DNA of 64,000 nt from Staphylococcus sp. M0911 (GCF_003491325.1 NZ_CP022881.1:1860001-1924000); one strand, 5' to 3'; positions 52,280-60,280 are shown, counted from the first letter of the stretch. Made by a program: numbers and translations. Notes: generated by a model not told the origin, from the letters alone.

Positions 52280-52513
52280 ATGAGAGACACAAAATTTAGC
52301 CAGGAAGAACTAGAAACAATTCAACGTTTCTATAATTCAAGAAGACGTACAGTTTGCTGTTCAAATCCTAAACTTAAATTTTCAGAAGATGTGTTCTTTA
52401 TTCCTACAGCAGCAAATCAATCTAACGGCATCGAAGCTTTCGCTACGTATTGTGAAAACTGTGGACAAACTAAAATTTTTAATCTTAATGTTATGCATAA
52501 CGCAAAATTTTAA
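52280..52513 (+). CDS. Hypothetical protein with Cys pairs
   Basis: A 77-residue protein with CC at residues 26-27 and CENC near residues 58-61, a layout that could form a small zinc site. The N-terminal part is helical and charged (FSQEELETIQRFYNSRRRTV). The ATG at 52280 follows GAGGAAAGGATG; an in-frame GTG at 52271 is too close to it. The function is unknown. Confidence 0.6.
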   Translation: MRDTKFSQEELETIQRFYNSRRRTVCCSNPKLKFSEDVFFIPTAANQSNGIEAFATYCENCGQTKIFNLNVMHNAKF

Positions 52514-52577
52514 ATTAAAATCTTTTAAGTATTAACATTGATTGATAGTTTTTTGTTTTATATATTATATTTATACT

Positions 52578-52616
52578 AAACACTCCCAGTTTCATTAATG
52601 AACTGGGAGTGTTTTA
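52578..52616. terminator. Terminator before cspC
   Basis: A perfect 14-bp stem, AAACACTCCCAGTT at 52578-52591 and AACTGGGAGTGTTT at 52601-52614. Confidence 0.85.
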
Positions 52617-52649
52617 CATATTTAAATAATTCTAATTAAATAATGGCAT

Positions 52650-52676
52650 AAAAAAAGCAACCATAACGGTTGCTTT
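52650..52676 (-). terminator. cspC terminator
   Basis: AAAGCAACC at 52654-52662 pairs with GGTTGCTTT at 52668-52676. A run of Ts follows on the minus strand. Confidence 0.82.
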
Positions 52677-52686
52677 GAAAATGTTA

Positions 52687-52887
52687 TTACATTTTTACGA
52701 CATTAGCTGCTTGTTCTCCACGATCGCCTTCAACGATGTCGAATTCAACTTTTTGTCCTTCTTCTAATGATTTGTATCCTTCTTCAGCGATTGCTGAGAA
52801 ATGTACGAATACGTCGCTTCCATCTTCTCTTTCGATGAAACCAAAACCTTTTTCTGAATTAAACCATTTAACTGTACCGTTATTCAT
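52687..52887 (-). CDS. cspC: Cold shock protein
   Basis: A 66-residue cold shock domain protein. RNP1 ([10 protein letters not shown]) is at about residues 13-22 and RNP2 (VFVHFSAI) near 27-34. It binds single-stranded nucleic acid and acts as an RNA chaperone. I start at the ATG at 52887 after GGAGGTATTC; the open frame upstream lies in the leader. By gene order it corresponds to S. aureus cspC. Confidence 0.95.
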   Translation of the reverse strand: MNNGTVKWFNSEKGFGFIEREDGSDVFVHFSAIAEEGYKSLEEGQKVEFDIVEGDRGEQAANVVKM

Positions 52888-53206
52888 ATAGAATACCTCC
52901 GCGTGCTTTTGCACTAAATATTTGTAACAAATTTCATTGAATCAAAAGGAGTGTATTCTTATAAATAACTCTCAATTAACTTCACGTACTTGATTACTTA
53001 ATTACAACTATACGCTTATTTTGAGAAAAGTAAAGCCTTTTTAGTAAATTCTTTTAAATTTATTTTATTTTCAAAAATTGTGAACTGCTATTTGTATTAA
53101 AATCAGCTTTAAATTAATCTAATACTTAGAATTTATAAATGTGATTTATTTTATATGCAAAATAGTTTCTAAGTAAGATTTCTTCTAATACAAAGAGAGG
53201 ATTTGA
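52888..53206 (-). promoter_or_regulatory. cspC leader and promoter region
   Basis: 319 bases. A minus-strand promoter is seen as AGTAAA at 53029-53034 and ACTATA at 53007-53012 on the plus strand (TTTACT, 16 bases, TATAGT), which predicts a leader of about 115 bases as is usual for cold-shock genes. ATTTGT and ACAAAT around 52919-52931 form a small dyad in the leader. I see nothing in 53035-53206. Confidence 0.55.
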
Positions 53207-53572
53207 TTACTTTGCATTGAACATTTCGTTTAATATATTAATACCTTGGTCATATACTGATTCCATTTCATATACATATGGGTGAATATCATCCATATTT
53301 ACATTTTCACTAATTAAGCATTCCCTAGCTAATAAATAAAACGTTCTCATAGGAGCAATAAATTCAATATTTAAATTATTATAATAATCATGAATATGAC
53401 AATAAAAACTGAGATTGACTAATAAATGATCCACCTCATTCAATAAAATCATTTTTTCATCATTGACATTGCACGACGAATTTTTAAGTAAGATTTCATA
53501 TAGATTCGTAAGTTTCATATAAAGACTTGTCATATTTCCTTTTAAAAAGCGAAACTCTTTATTTCTTATCAT
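53207..53572 (-). CDS. Hypothetical helical protein
   Basis: A 121-residue cytosolic protein that appears mainly helical, with many aromatic and Asn residues (HIHDYYNNLNIEFIAPMRTF in the middle). I recognise no motif or family. It is located just downstream of the frameshifted hydrolase on the same strand with a 32-base gap and could be the third gene of that operon. Confidence 0.55.
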   Translation of the reverse strand: MIRNKEFRFLKGNMTSLYMKLTNLYEILLKNSSCNVNDEKMILLNEVDHLLVNLSFYCHIHDYYNNLNIEFIAPMRTFYLLARECLISENVNMDDIHPYVYEMESVYDQGINILNEMFNAK

Positions 53573-53604
53573 ATTAATATCTCACCTGCCATCATTAATA
53601 AAAT

Positions 53605-54430
53605 TTATAGGGTAATAACATGCGGTTTCACATTAACATCATGATTAGCTATTACTTCTACACAATTTGGATCATCCGACATTCTTTTAACCCAATCTAA
53701 TGATATTTGAGCATCTTCTTTATCTACCAATACACTTGGGAGTATATTTTCTTGCCATGATTTTGCAGCGTAACCTACATCAGTGGCTAATAGTATGAAT
53801 TTTTCACTATTTTCATTTTTTATAATTGTTGATGCTAGTCCCTTACTATGCCCTGGAACCCATACCATTGTTATAGTACCATCATCAAATAAATCGAATG
53901 ATCTTTTTTTTCGGTCCTATGCCAGTATTGTCAAAATGGAATGTATTTAAATGTACGCCTTTCCATTCATGAGGTAAATAATGTATTTTATCGTTTGAAA
54001 TGGCTTCATATTCATCTTCACTTACTAAAATATTTTTAGCATTTTTAACTAATCTCAATCCATCCGCATGATCACAATGCATATGACTCATTAAAATGTA
54101 ATCAATATCACTCGGTTTATAACCTAATTTGATTAATTGTTCATGCACTGCTTGTCCTTCAGGTAATTCAGCTTTGTTTATTGGATATTGGAATGATAAA
54201 TTCTTCAATTGATGTTTTCGATTATCCGTATGCCAACCTGTATCAATTAAAATAAGACCTTTAGGATGTTCAATTAAATATACTGACACAGGTAGTTTGA
54301 TTTGATGTTTTTTAGATCTCAACATTCCTGTCCAAGCCATAGGAGGATTGGAATCATAAGCAAAAGGTAGTGCTTCATCTACAATAACTTTTCCTGTATA
54401 TATTACATGTACTTTTATTTCTTTGTTCAT
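53605..54430 (-). pseudogene. Frameshifted N-acyl homoserine lactonase-type MBL hydrolase
   Basis: Together the two frames encode a metallo-beta-lactamase-fold protein of about 274 residues, similar to AiiA/YtnP-type lactonases. The metal motif SHMHCDHADG is near residues 111-120 in the first frame. The second frame continues with FDDGTITMVWVPGHSKG and then LLATDVGYA, which supply the next His and Asp ligands. The break is in a run of eight As (53904-53911 on the plus strand as Ts); seven would join the frames. The operon starts with the MarR gene seven bases upstream. If the break is real the enzyme is lost. Confidence 0.75.
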
Positions 54431-54437
54431 TTTAATT

Positions 54438-54866
54438 TCATCCTTTTTGTATAATTGATTTAATTTCGTACATATGATTAATGATATTCTCTAGGTTATC
54501 TTCACTTAAATCCAACTTTTTCTCTAAACCTTTATAAAGTAACTCTTGTCTGTTTTGATAAAATTCATATCCCTCACTAGTTAGAGAAATAAGCTTTTCT
54601 CTTTTATCAACTGAATTTACTTTTTTTACAAATCCTTTATCTTCCATTTTTTTAATTCTTTTAGTAATTGCTGTTTTATATACACCTTGTCTATATGCAA
54701 TGTCCTTCATTGACATTTTTTTATTTTCCATAAGTAGTTTAAATACACCCATTTGCTCTCGTGAAATATCAATGTTTTGTTCTTCTAAAACTTCATTTAT
54801 TTGTTTACTTAATTCTATAAACGCTAAATGTATTTCATTAAGTTGCTTTAATGTGTTTTTGTTCAT
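54438..54866 (-). CDS. MarR family transcriptional regulator
   Basis: A 142-residue winged-helix regulator of the MarR family. The recognition helix region KDIAYRQGVYKTAITKRIKK is near residues 55-74 and the wing with SVDKREKLISLTSEG near 86-100. No conserved redox Cys is seen, so it is probably ligand-sensing. It precedes the lactonase-like gene by seven bases and has two matching 18-base operators upstream, which indicates autoregulation of the pair. Confidence 0.88.
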   Translation of the reverse strand: MNKNTLKQLNEIHLAFIELSKQINEVLEEQNIDISREQMGVFKLLMENKKMSMKDIAYRQGVYKTAITKRIKKMEDKGFVKKVNSVDKREKLISLTSEGYEFYQNRQELLYKGLEKKLDLSEDNLENIINHMYEIKSIIQKG

Positions 54867-54885
54867 TTAATTCTCCTTTCAAAGT

Positions 54886-54903
54886 AGTTTACCGCGGTGA
54901 ACT
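54886..54903 (-). promoter_or_regulatory. Predicted MarR operator 1
   Basis: AGTTTACCGCGGTGAACT is an imperfect 18-base palindrome lying 20 bases upstream of the marR start, between promoter and ribosome-binding site. It shares the half-site GGTGAACT with operator 2. Confidence 0.65.
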
Positions 54904-54946
54904 ATATTACAAATGAAAATTAACAAATAATGTGAAGCACCTTAAT

Positions 54947-54964
54947 AGTACACCCAGGTGAACT
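54947..54964 (-). promoter_or_regulatory. Predicted MarR operator 2
   Basis: AGTACACCCAGGTGAACT is an 18-base imperfect palindrome with the same half-sites (AGTnCACC, GGTGAACT) as operator 1. The two centres are 61 bases apart, close to six helical turns. Confidence 0.65.
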
Positions 54965-55040
54965 TTATATCAAGAAATTATTTTAAATAAGTTGGATAAA
55001 GCCACCAAAATTTTTTATATTTTAGATGGCTAATATCTCT

Positions 55041-55985
55041 CTATGCTTCTTCGTATTGTTTAAAATATGCTTCATCTAAATGATTGAGATGGATATTCTC
55101 TATTTGCAATGTGACATGTCTTAATCCATATTTTTCTTTAAGTAATTTAGAAACTTTATTTATTGTTTCATAAGGAGACTTAATATATTCATCACTAAGT
55201 ACAACATGCGCACTTAAAGAACTATGATTGGTTGTTATGCTCCATAAATGGAATTCATGAACATCAATGACACCTTCTACTGATCTCATATCTTCAATAA
55301 TGATATCTGTGTTGAAACCGTCAGGCACACGTTCCATTAATACTTTCCATGCATTTTTAATAATTTTAAATCCACCATTAAATATAATTAATGAAATAAT
55401 AATACTAATAATCGGGTCAATCATATTCCATCCCGTTAAATAAATGAGTACTACTGCTACAATGACACCTACAGAGTTTAATAAATCACCAAAAAAGTGC
55501 CATAATGCGCTTTGTATATTAATATTATCTTCTTTTCTTAAAGACGCTACTAAAATCAATGTCAAAACAACATTAACGACAAACCCTAAAATAGCTATGA
55601 CAACCATAAGACCACTTTCTACAGGTCTTGGATGAATAATTCTCATAATCCCTTCATACATAATACCTAGTGAAATTACTATAAGAGCCAAACCATTTAA
55701 AAAGGCCACTATAATTTCTAATCTCATAAAACCGTAAGTATAATTCTTAGTAGGTGCTTTACTTGCAAAATATATTGCTACCATGGAAAGTGCTAAAGCA
55801 AGCACATCACTCAACATATGAAATGAATCTGATAACAATGCAAGCGAATTAGATACGATCCCTCCTACAAATTCTACTATTGTAAAAAAGAGCGTGATAA
55901 TTAAAGATAACCATAATGTTGTCTTAGAACTATTTTGAAATTTACGATGTTCAACATGATGAAAATATTTTGTTTGATTATTCAT
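55041..55985 (-). CDS. Cation diffusion facilitator (CzcD/ZitB-like)
   Basis: A 314-residue cation diffusion facilitator with six helices and a cytosolic C-terminal domain from about residue 215. The metal site is formed by the SLALLSDSFHMLSDVLALAL segment near 40-59 (SDxxHMxxD) and WHFFGDLLNSVGV near 160-172. HxxxD pairs of this type favour zinc. The start at 55985 follows GGAGAC; an in-frame upstream codon at 56015 is less likely. It exports divalent metal in exchange for protons; no metal regulator is adjacent. Confidence 0.88.
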   Translation of the reverse strand: MNNQTKYFHHVEHRKFQNSSKTTLWLSLIITLFFTIVEFVGGIVSNSLALLSDSFHMLSDVLALALSMVAIYFASKAPTKNYTYGFMRLEIIVAFLNGLALIVISLGIMYEGIMRIIHPRPVESGLMVVIAILGFVVNVVLTLILVASLRKEDNINIQSALWHFFGDLLNSVGVIVAVVLIYLTGWNMIDPIISIIISLIIFNGGFKIIKNAWKVLMERVPDGFNTDIIIEDMRSVEGVIDVHEFHLWSITTNHSSLSAHVVLSDEYIKSPYETINKVSKLLKEKYGLRHVTLQIENIHLNHLDEAYFKQYEEA

Positions 55986-56041
55986 AGATAGTCTCCTTCG
56001 ATAGAAACACAACAATCTTATCCAGTTTCTTAAGTAATATT

Positions 56042-56131
56042 TTAATCATTATTTTTTTCCTTCTTATTTTGGCTATATAGGTTCAGTATTATAAAAACAA
56101 ATACTGGGAAGAAGATAATGAAAAAAGTCAT
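56042..56131 (-). CDS. Tiny membrane protein upstream of the CDF gene
   Basis: A 29-residue reading frame: one hydrophobic helix (TFFIIFFPVFVFIILNLY) and a Lys/Asn tail. AAAGGAG at 56139-56145 lies seven bases before the ATG, much stronger than anything on the opposite strand. It may be the first gene of a unit with the CDF exporter, 56 bases downstream. The function is unknown. Confidence 0.5.
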   Translation of the reverse strand: MTFFIIFFPVFVFIILNLYSQNKKEKNND

Positions 56132-56433
56132 ATCAATTCTCCTTTTACTAGAATGCAACTCATTAAAATTATTTATTTCATTCTTTCAACTTTATAGTAC
56201 CAATTGTTCTATATCAATTCAAAATTACACGAATAACTTTATAGTTTCTATTTATATATCAGATAAAATTGTCTTATATAACAAATTAGTATCTATACAA
56301 TCTATTGTCATTTTAAAATTGATAAAAAGCAATTTAAGTTATCAACCTTTATAACTAAAAGTGATTACTAAAAACCCTGTCATAACAGTATTATTAATAT
56401 ATATGTAAATTACAAATAAAGGAGCTATGTTGA
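56132..56433. other. Intergenic stretch, about 300 bases
   Basis: Very A/T-rich. A 78-residue plus-strand frame (56118-56354) crosses it but has only a weak ribosome-binding site and an irregular composition; I do not accept it as a gene. I see no terminator or clear promoter. Confidence 0.4.
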
Positions 56434-57435
56434 ATGGAAGAAAACTATAATGAAGAACAGCAAAGAAAACAATGGGAACAATTTCAAGAATTTCAAAGAC
56501 AACAAGAAAAGCAAAAGTATGCAAAGTCTAAATCTAAGAAACCATGGATGTGGGTTGGTGTAGGTTGTCTCGTTTTCTTTATTTTAATTATTATTGGCAT
56601 TGTTGCATTAACCTTTGGTATGAATGGTGGATTCAAACATCATGCTACCGGTACAAAAAATTATAAAATCGGTGATACCATTAAAAACGGTGATTTAGAA
56701 GTTAAAGTTAAATCAATTGAAAATACTAAAGCTGTTGGACCTTCAATTGCACCTACTAATGCGAAAGATACATTTGTTGTCGCAGATGTTTCAATTAAGA
56801 ATAAGGGAGACAAAGCATTAACAATCGATAGTCAAATGTTTAAATTAAAATCTGGAGATAAATCATTTGAAGCAGATGCCACTGGTTCAGTATCTGCTAA
56901 CCAAAGTGATGACGGAAGTATCACTAATTCATTTTTCTTAGAACAAATTAATCCTGACAGTACTGCTGAAGGAAAAGTTGTCTTTGATGTTTCTGAAAAA
57001 GTTGCTAATACTAAAGATAAAAAACTAGAAATCACATCTAGCTTGTTCAGTGCTAAAAGTATAACTGTTGATCTATCAGATGCTAAAACATCTACTAAAG
57101 ATAAAAAAGATGATGATGCTACTAACGACGAAAGTACTTCATCTGCCACATCAGGTTCAGCGGATGACACTTCATCAAGTAATACCGGTAATTCAACTTC
57201 ATCATCTGCATCACCTTCATCAAACACTGGCAGTCATCAAGACGCTAGTAGTAGTTCGTCAAAAGCAACACCATCTAAAGAAGATTCATCATCTTCAGCA
57301 CCGAAAGAAAGTGAACCTCAAGAGTCAAAATCAGCTGTACCAAATAGTGAAAACACACCAAAATCATCTAATGACGTTACATCAAATAGCGCGCCTTCAA
57401 GTGCACCTAGTGACAGTAGTTCAGAGTCAGAATAA
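56434..57435 (+). CDS. Membrane-anchored DUF4352 protein with Ser-rich tail
   Basis: A 333-residue protein in four parts: a Gln/Glu-rich cytosolic start (residues 1-33), one membrane helix (38-62), an extracellular DUF4352 immunoglobulin-like domain (about 73-205; KIGDTIKNGDLEVKVKSIE, DTFVVADVSIKNKG), and a Ser/Asp/Thr-rich low-complexity tail (about 210-333). The tail looks like a wall-spanning stalk, but there is no LPxTG motif. AAAGGAG precedes the ATG. The role is unknown. Confidence 0.8.
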   Translation: MEENYNEEQQRKQWEQFQEFQRQQEKQKYAKSKSKKPWMWVGVGCLVFFILIIIGIVALTFGMNGGFKHHATGTKNYKIGDTIKNGDLEVKVKSIENTKAVGPSIAPTNAKDTFVVADVSIKNKGDKALTIDSQMFKLKSGDKSFEADATGSVSANQSDDGSITNSFFLEQINPDSTAEGKVVFDVSEKVANTKDKKLEITSSLFSAKSITVDLSDAKTSTKDKKDDDATNDESTSSATSGSADDTSSSNTGNSTSSSASPSSNTGSHQDASSSSSKATPSKEDSSSSAPKESEPQESKSAVPNSENTPKSSNDVTSNSAPSSAPSDSSSESE

Positions 57436-57481
57436 AATATTAACATCGTGATCACATTAAAAGATAAATACGTACCAAATC

Positions 57482-57513
57482 AATGCCACTCATTTTCGGA
57501 GTGGCATTTTTAT
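57482..57513 (+). terminator. Terminator of the DUF4352 gene
   Basis: A perfect stem, AATGCCACTC at 57482-57491 and GAGTGGCATT at 57499-57508, followed by TTTATATTTT. Confidence 0.88.
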
Positions 57514-57633
57514 ATTTTGAAATATTGCCCTGATATGATATCACTTTAAATTTGATATCGCTATACGTTAGAATGACACCACAATGTTATTAACACATTG
57601 TAGCCAAATAATATAAATGAAGGAGATTGAGAC

Positions 57634-58137
57634 ATGAAGAAACCCTTTTTTATTTTATTATCAAGTTGTTTAATTTTAGGCGCTTGTGGCAACCAAGATT
57701 CTGAACAAAAAGATGAACATAAAAAAACTGAACATAAAAAATCAAATGACTCAAAAAAAGACAAAGAAAACTCTAAAAATAAGCGATCTAATGACCCTAA
57801 GAAAGATAATATCAAAGATTACGACGAAGAAAAGAAAGATTCAAAAAAAGATAAGGATAAAAAGAAAGATAAAACTAAAAAGCAATCTTCATCTCAAAGC
57901 AAGCCTAAGCAAAATAAACAGACACCTACTCAAAATAACGGGCAAAATGCACAACAAGGAAGTCAATCCCAACAGTCTAATGGTCAAAATCAACAACAAT
58001 CACAATATCAGCAACCACAACAATCTAATGGCCAAAATCAACAACAATCGCAATCTCAACAACCGCAACAATCCACTAAACAGAATACACAACAACCACA
58101 ATCTAGTGGTCAGAACACAATGCCCGCTTCAAATTAA
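57634..58137 (+). CDS. Lys- and Gln-rich repeat lipoprotein
   Basis: A 167-residue lipoprotein. The signal peptide ends in LGAC with Cys18. Residues 20-90 are Lys/Asp/Ser-rich; residues 90-167 are Gln/Asn/Ser-rich and contain a tandem repeat of 16 residues (QSNGQNQQQSQ followed by a QQPQ spacer) present twice, with a degenerate third copy. The tail is probably disordered. AAGGAG lies ten bases before the ATG. It resembles the shorter lipoprotein at 51812 in its first 20 residues and composition. Confidence 0.8.
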   Translation: MKKPFFILLSSCLILGACGNQDSEQKDEHKKTEHKKSNDSKKDKENSKNKRSNDPKKDNIKDYDEEKKDSKKDKDKKKDKTKKQSSSQSKPKQNKQTPTQNNGQNAQQGSQSQQSNGQNQQQSQYQQPQQSNGQNQQQSQSQQPQQSTKQNTQQPQSSGQNTMPASN

Positions 58138-58192
58138 CTATAGTTAAAACATAGTAATCCGAACTAACTATATTATATTGAAACCACGATTC

Positions 58193-58233
58193 AAATCCCA
58201 CTTTCCTAACATATTAGGAGTGGGATTTTTGAT
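58193..58233 (+). terminator. Terminator of the repeat lipoprotein gene
   Basis: AAATCCCACT at 58193-58202 pairs with AGTGGGATTT at 58219-58228, followed by TTGATT. An inner CCTAA/TTAGG pair extends it. Confidence 0.85.
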
Positions 58234-58264
58234 TATCCAAAAATATAAATATTAGTATAAAAAT

Positions 58265-58291
58265 AACCCACAATTCTAGGAATTGCAGGTT
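58265..58291 (-). terminator. Terminator-like hairpin after the 37-residue peptide gene
   Basis: CAATTC and GAATTG around a three-base loop, extended by AACC/GGTT at the outside, with ATTTTTAT following on the minus strand. Confidence 0.55.
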
Positions 58292-58331
58292 AAGTCGTAC
58301 ACTCTAATTCTATTTTTTTATCAATAAATCT

Positions 58332-58445
58332 TTAATCCTTTAATGATTTAAAACCTCTTTTAACATCTCTGATTAAATCGCTAGACCCTAACCAATTAGA
58401 AATCGTTGTCATGATAAAAGCTATTATTTTACCTATCAAATCCAT
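58332..58445 (-). CDS. 37-residue amphipathic peptide (PSM- or small-toxin-like)
   Basis: A small gene with GGAGGT seven bases before the ATG at 58445 and a terminator-like hairpin downstream. The product starts MDLIGKIIAFIMTTISNWLG, a strongly hydrophobic and amphipathic helix without a cleavable signal, and ends in a basic stretch (DVKRGFKSLKD). This layout resembles phenol-soluble modulins, leaderless bacteriocins and type I toxin peptides of staphylococci; I cannot tell which, and no antisense RNA or transporter is obvious. It stands alone in a 459-base gap. Confidence 0.55.
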   Translation of the reverse strand: MDLIGKIIAFIMTTISNWLGSSDLIRDVKRGFKSLKD

Positions 58446-58560
58446 ACATATGACCTCCATAGGCTTTTAATAATATTTACCACGAAATAATAGTAATGTA
58501 ACATAAAACAATCCTAATCTAATTTAAAACGAAATTACATAACATTATGCAATATTAAAT

Positions 58561-58591
58561 AAGGTGTCCTTTCATTTTCAAAGGACACCTT
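58561..58591 (-). terminator. Terminator of the aldo/keto reductase gene
   Basis: A perfect 11-bp stem, AAGGTGTCCTT at 58561-58571 and AAGGACACCTT at 58581-58591. Confidence 0.85.
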
Positions 58592-58596
58592 ATTTT

Positions 58597-59481
58597 TTAC
58601 TTTTTACCAAAGCTTCGAATATTTCTTATTACTTTACTTACCCGACGCCACCACAAATTATGTCTTTCTTTCACCTTACTTAAAGTAATCATATCTTCCT
58701 CTAAGATAACAAAATCAAGATTTGCATTTTCTTTCATATGAACAGGATTGGTACTTCTTGGAAGTGGTAAAACACCAATTTGCAAGTCATATCGAATAGA
58801 TAATTGTGGTACAGATACGCCATATTTATCAGCAACGCGTTTAACAACCGGATCGTTTATCAGTTTGCCTGTGGCATTAGGTGAATAAGCCATAATCAAA
58901 ATATCATGCTTTTCACAGTATTCCATAATATCCCTAGGTGTAAGTCCAATATGTACTTCAACTTGATTAACTGCAGGTTTAATCTTCCCGTTCTTCAGAA
59001 TATTTTCTAAGTCTGCTATTTCAAAGTTAGAAACACCAATAGAACGAATCTTACCTTCTTCTACCGCTTCTTCCATTGCTTTCCATACTGCAAGATTTTC
59101 ATCAAAATATGGCTTAGGACTACCTACAAGAAGTTCTCTCCAAGGTTTCGGCGAATGAATTAATACTTGATCAATTACTCCAATATCCAATCTTTCAATA
59201 GAATTCTCAATACAAGCTTTAGCGCCTTCATAGGTTTTTACCTCTGGCGGAATCTTTGTAGTGACAAAAATATCTTCTCTTGGAATACTAGATTCACGAA
59301 TTGCCTTACCTACACCTTCTTCATTTTCATAATGAATAGCAGTATCAATATGACGATAGCCTATTTCAAGTGCCTCTTTCACTGCTAATATCACATTTTC
59401 ATTAGAAATTTGCCATGTTCCAAAAGCAATTTTTGGCACTTCTAATTGGTTATTTAGTGTATATTTTTCTTGTAATACCAT
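58597..59481 (-). CDS. Aldo/keto reductase
   Basis: A 294-residue NADPH-dependent aldo/keto reductase. GYRHIDTAIHYENEEGVGKAI near residues 45-65 contains catalytic Asp and Tyr, the catalytic His is in QVLIHSPKPW near 117-126, and SIGVSNFEIADLE near 151-163 is the family signature. The PLPRSTNP segment near 252-259 binds the cofactor phosphate. I use the ATG at 59481 with AAGGAAG upstream. The TetR gene lies 153 bases upstream on the same strand and may control it. The substrate is unknown. Confidence 0.88.
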   Translation of the reverse strand: MVLQEKYTLNNQLEVPKIAFGTWQISNENVILAVKEALEIGYRHIDTAIHYENEEGVGKAIRESSIPREDIFVTTKIPPEVKTYEGAKACIENSIERLDIGVIDQVLIHSPKPWRELLVGSPKPYFDENLAVWKAMEEAVEEGKIRSIGVSNFEIADLENILKNGKIKPAVNQVEVHIGLTPRDIMEYCEKHDILIMAYSPNATGKLINDPVVKRVADKYGVSVPQLSIRYDLQIGVLPLPRSTNPVHMKENANLDFVILEEDMITLSKVKERHNLWWRRVSKVIRNIRSFGKK

Positions 59482-59633
59482 AAATATCTTCCTTCTTGAT
59501 TTGTCTCGTTTCATTTCTGTATTTTCTTTGCATTAATGCTATATTTCAATGTCGCATTGATAGAGAGAAAGAATCTGTCACTAATTTTTCAACTAAATGG
59601 TATTCTTCTTTTCACCAAACAACTGATTTATAA

Positions 59634-60206
59634 CTACTGTATCCCACCTATTAAATAACGTAGTGCCTCCATTGCCTCTTCTTTATCCATCTGATTTTTG
59701 CGAATAAAACTCCAGTCCAAAATCATATGAATGGTGTTGGCATAATGTTCTGACATCTGATCATATGATAATTGATACTTTTTAGAAGGTGGACAAGTTA
59801 CTAGAATAGTATAAATCTGTTGCCTAATATATTTTCTTAACGATTCAGCAAATCGGCCATCATTAGTATTATGTGTCATAATTTTTTCAATATTATCTCT
59901 GTATCCATTTAAATAGTCGTAACAACGCTCAAATAGTATATAAGGTCTTTTTTCTGGCGTAAGTGAATCATAATTGTCAACGACCATATCACTAGCTATT
60001 CTTTGCCAACAATAATTTAAAAGATCATTAATATCATCAAAATAATTATAAAAGGTTGCTCTTGGATAGTTAGCTTTCTCACACAACTCATTAATAGTAA
60101 TTTTCTCCAATGGTTTAGTTTTCAATGTCCAAAAGAGTATTTTAGCAAATTCTTTTAATGTTCGTTCTGCAAACTTAGTCATCTTTTTATTTGTATCGTA
60201 TTTCAT
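59634..60206 (-). CDS. TetR/AcrR family transcriptional regulator
   Basis: A 190-residue TetR-type regulator. The DNA-binding helices are clear: ITINELCEKANYPRATFYNYFDDINDLL (split over residues 37-64). The ligand-binding part belongs to the TetR_C_7-like group found in many staphylococcal and streptococcal regulators. Its promoter carries an inverted repeat, which suggests autoregulation. It is followed by the aldo/keto reductase gene. Confidence 0.86.
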   Translation of the reverse strand: MKYDTNKKMTKFAERTLKEFAKILFWTLKTKPLEKITINELCEKANYPRATFYNYFDDINDLLNYCWQRIASDMVVDNYDSLTPEKRPYILFERCYDYLNGYRDNIEKIMTHNTNDGRFAESLRKYIRQQIYTILVTCPPSKKYQLSYDQMSEHYANTIHMILDWSFIRKNQMDKEEAMEALRYLIGGIQ

Positions 60207-60251
60207 TTATTCAAGTACTTTCCTTTTTATAATCGTCTGATATCTATTTGT

Positions 60252-60280
60252 ATGATACCGTCTACCATATAGTAATACAA
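60252..60280 (-). promoter_or_regulatory. tetR-type gene promoter within an inverted repeat
   Basis: On the minus strand TTGTAT (60275-60280) and TATCAT (60252-60257) have a 17-base spacer. TTGTAT at one end and ATACAA at the other form an inverted repeat across the promoter, a plausible operator. Confidence 0.5.

Noticed and set aside
52888-53206. Thermonuclease gene (nuc) next to cspC as in S. aureus
   Set aside because: No nuclease frame is present; the interval holds only the cspC leader and non-coding sequence.
56118-56354. 78-residue plus-strand reading frame after the CDF gene
   Set aside because: Weak ribosome-binding site and irregular composition; the opposite strand has a much better small gene at 56042-56131.
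57068-57451. 127-residue plus-strand frame inside the DUF4352 gene
   Set aside because: It is a second frame through the Ser-rich repetitive tail and has no independent start signal.
57937-58120. CRISPR array
   Set aside because: The repeats lie in frame inside a Gln-rich protein, have no unique spacers, and no cas genes are present.
57686-58147. 153-residue frame overlapping the repeat lipoprotein
   Set aside because: An out-of-frame reading of the Lys/Gln-rich low-complexity region; the lipoprotein frame has the signal peptide and ribosome-binding site.
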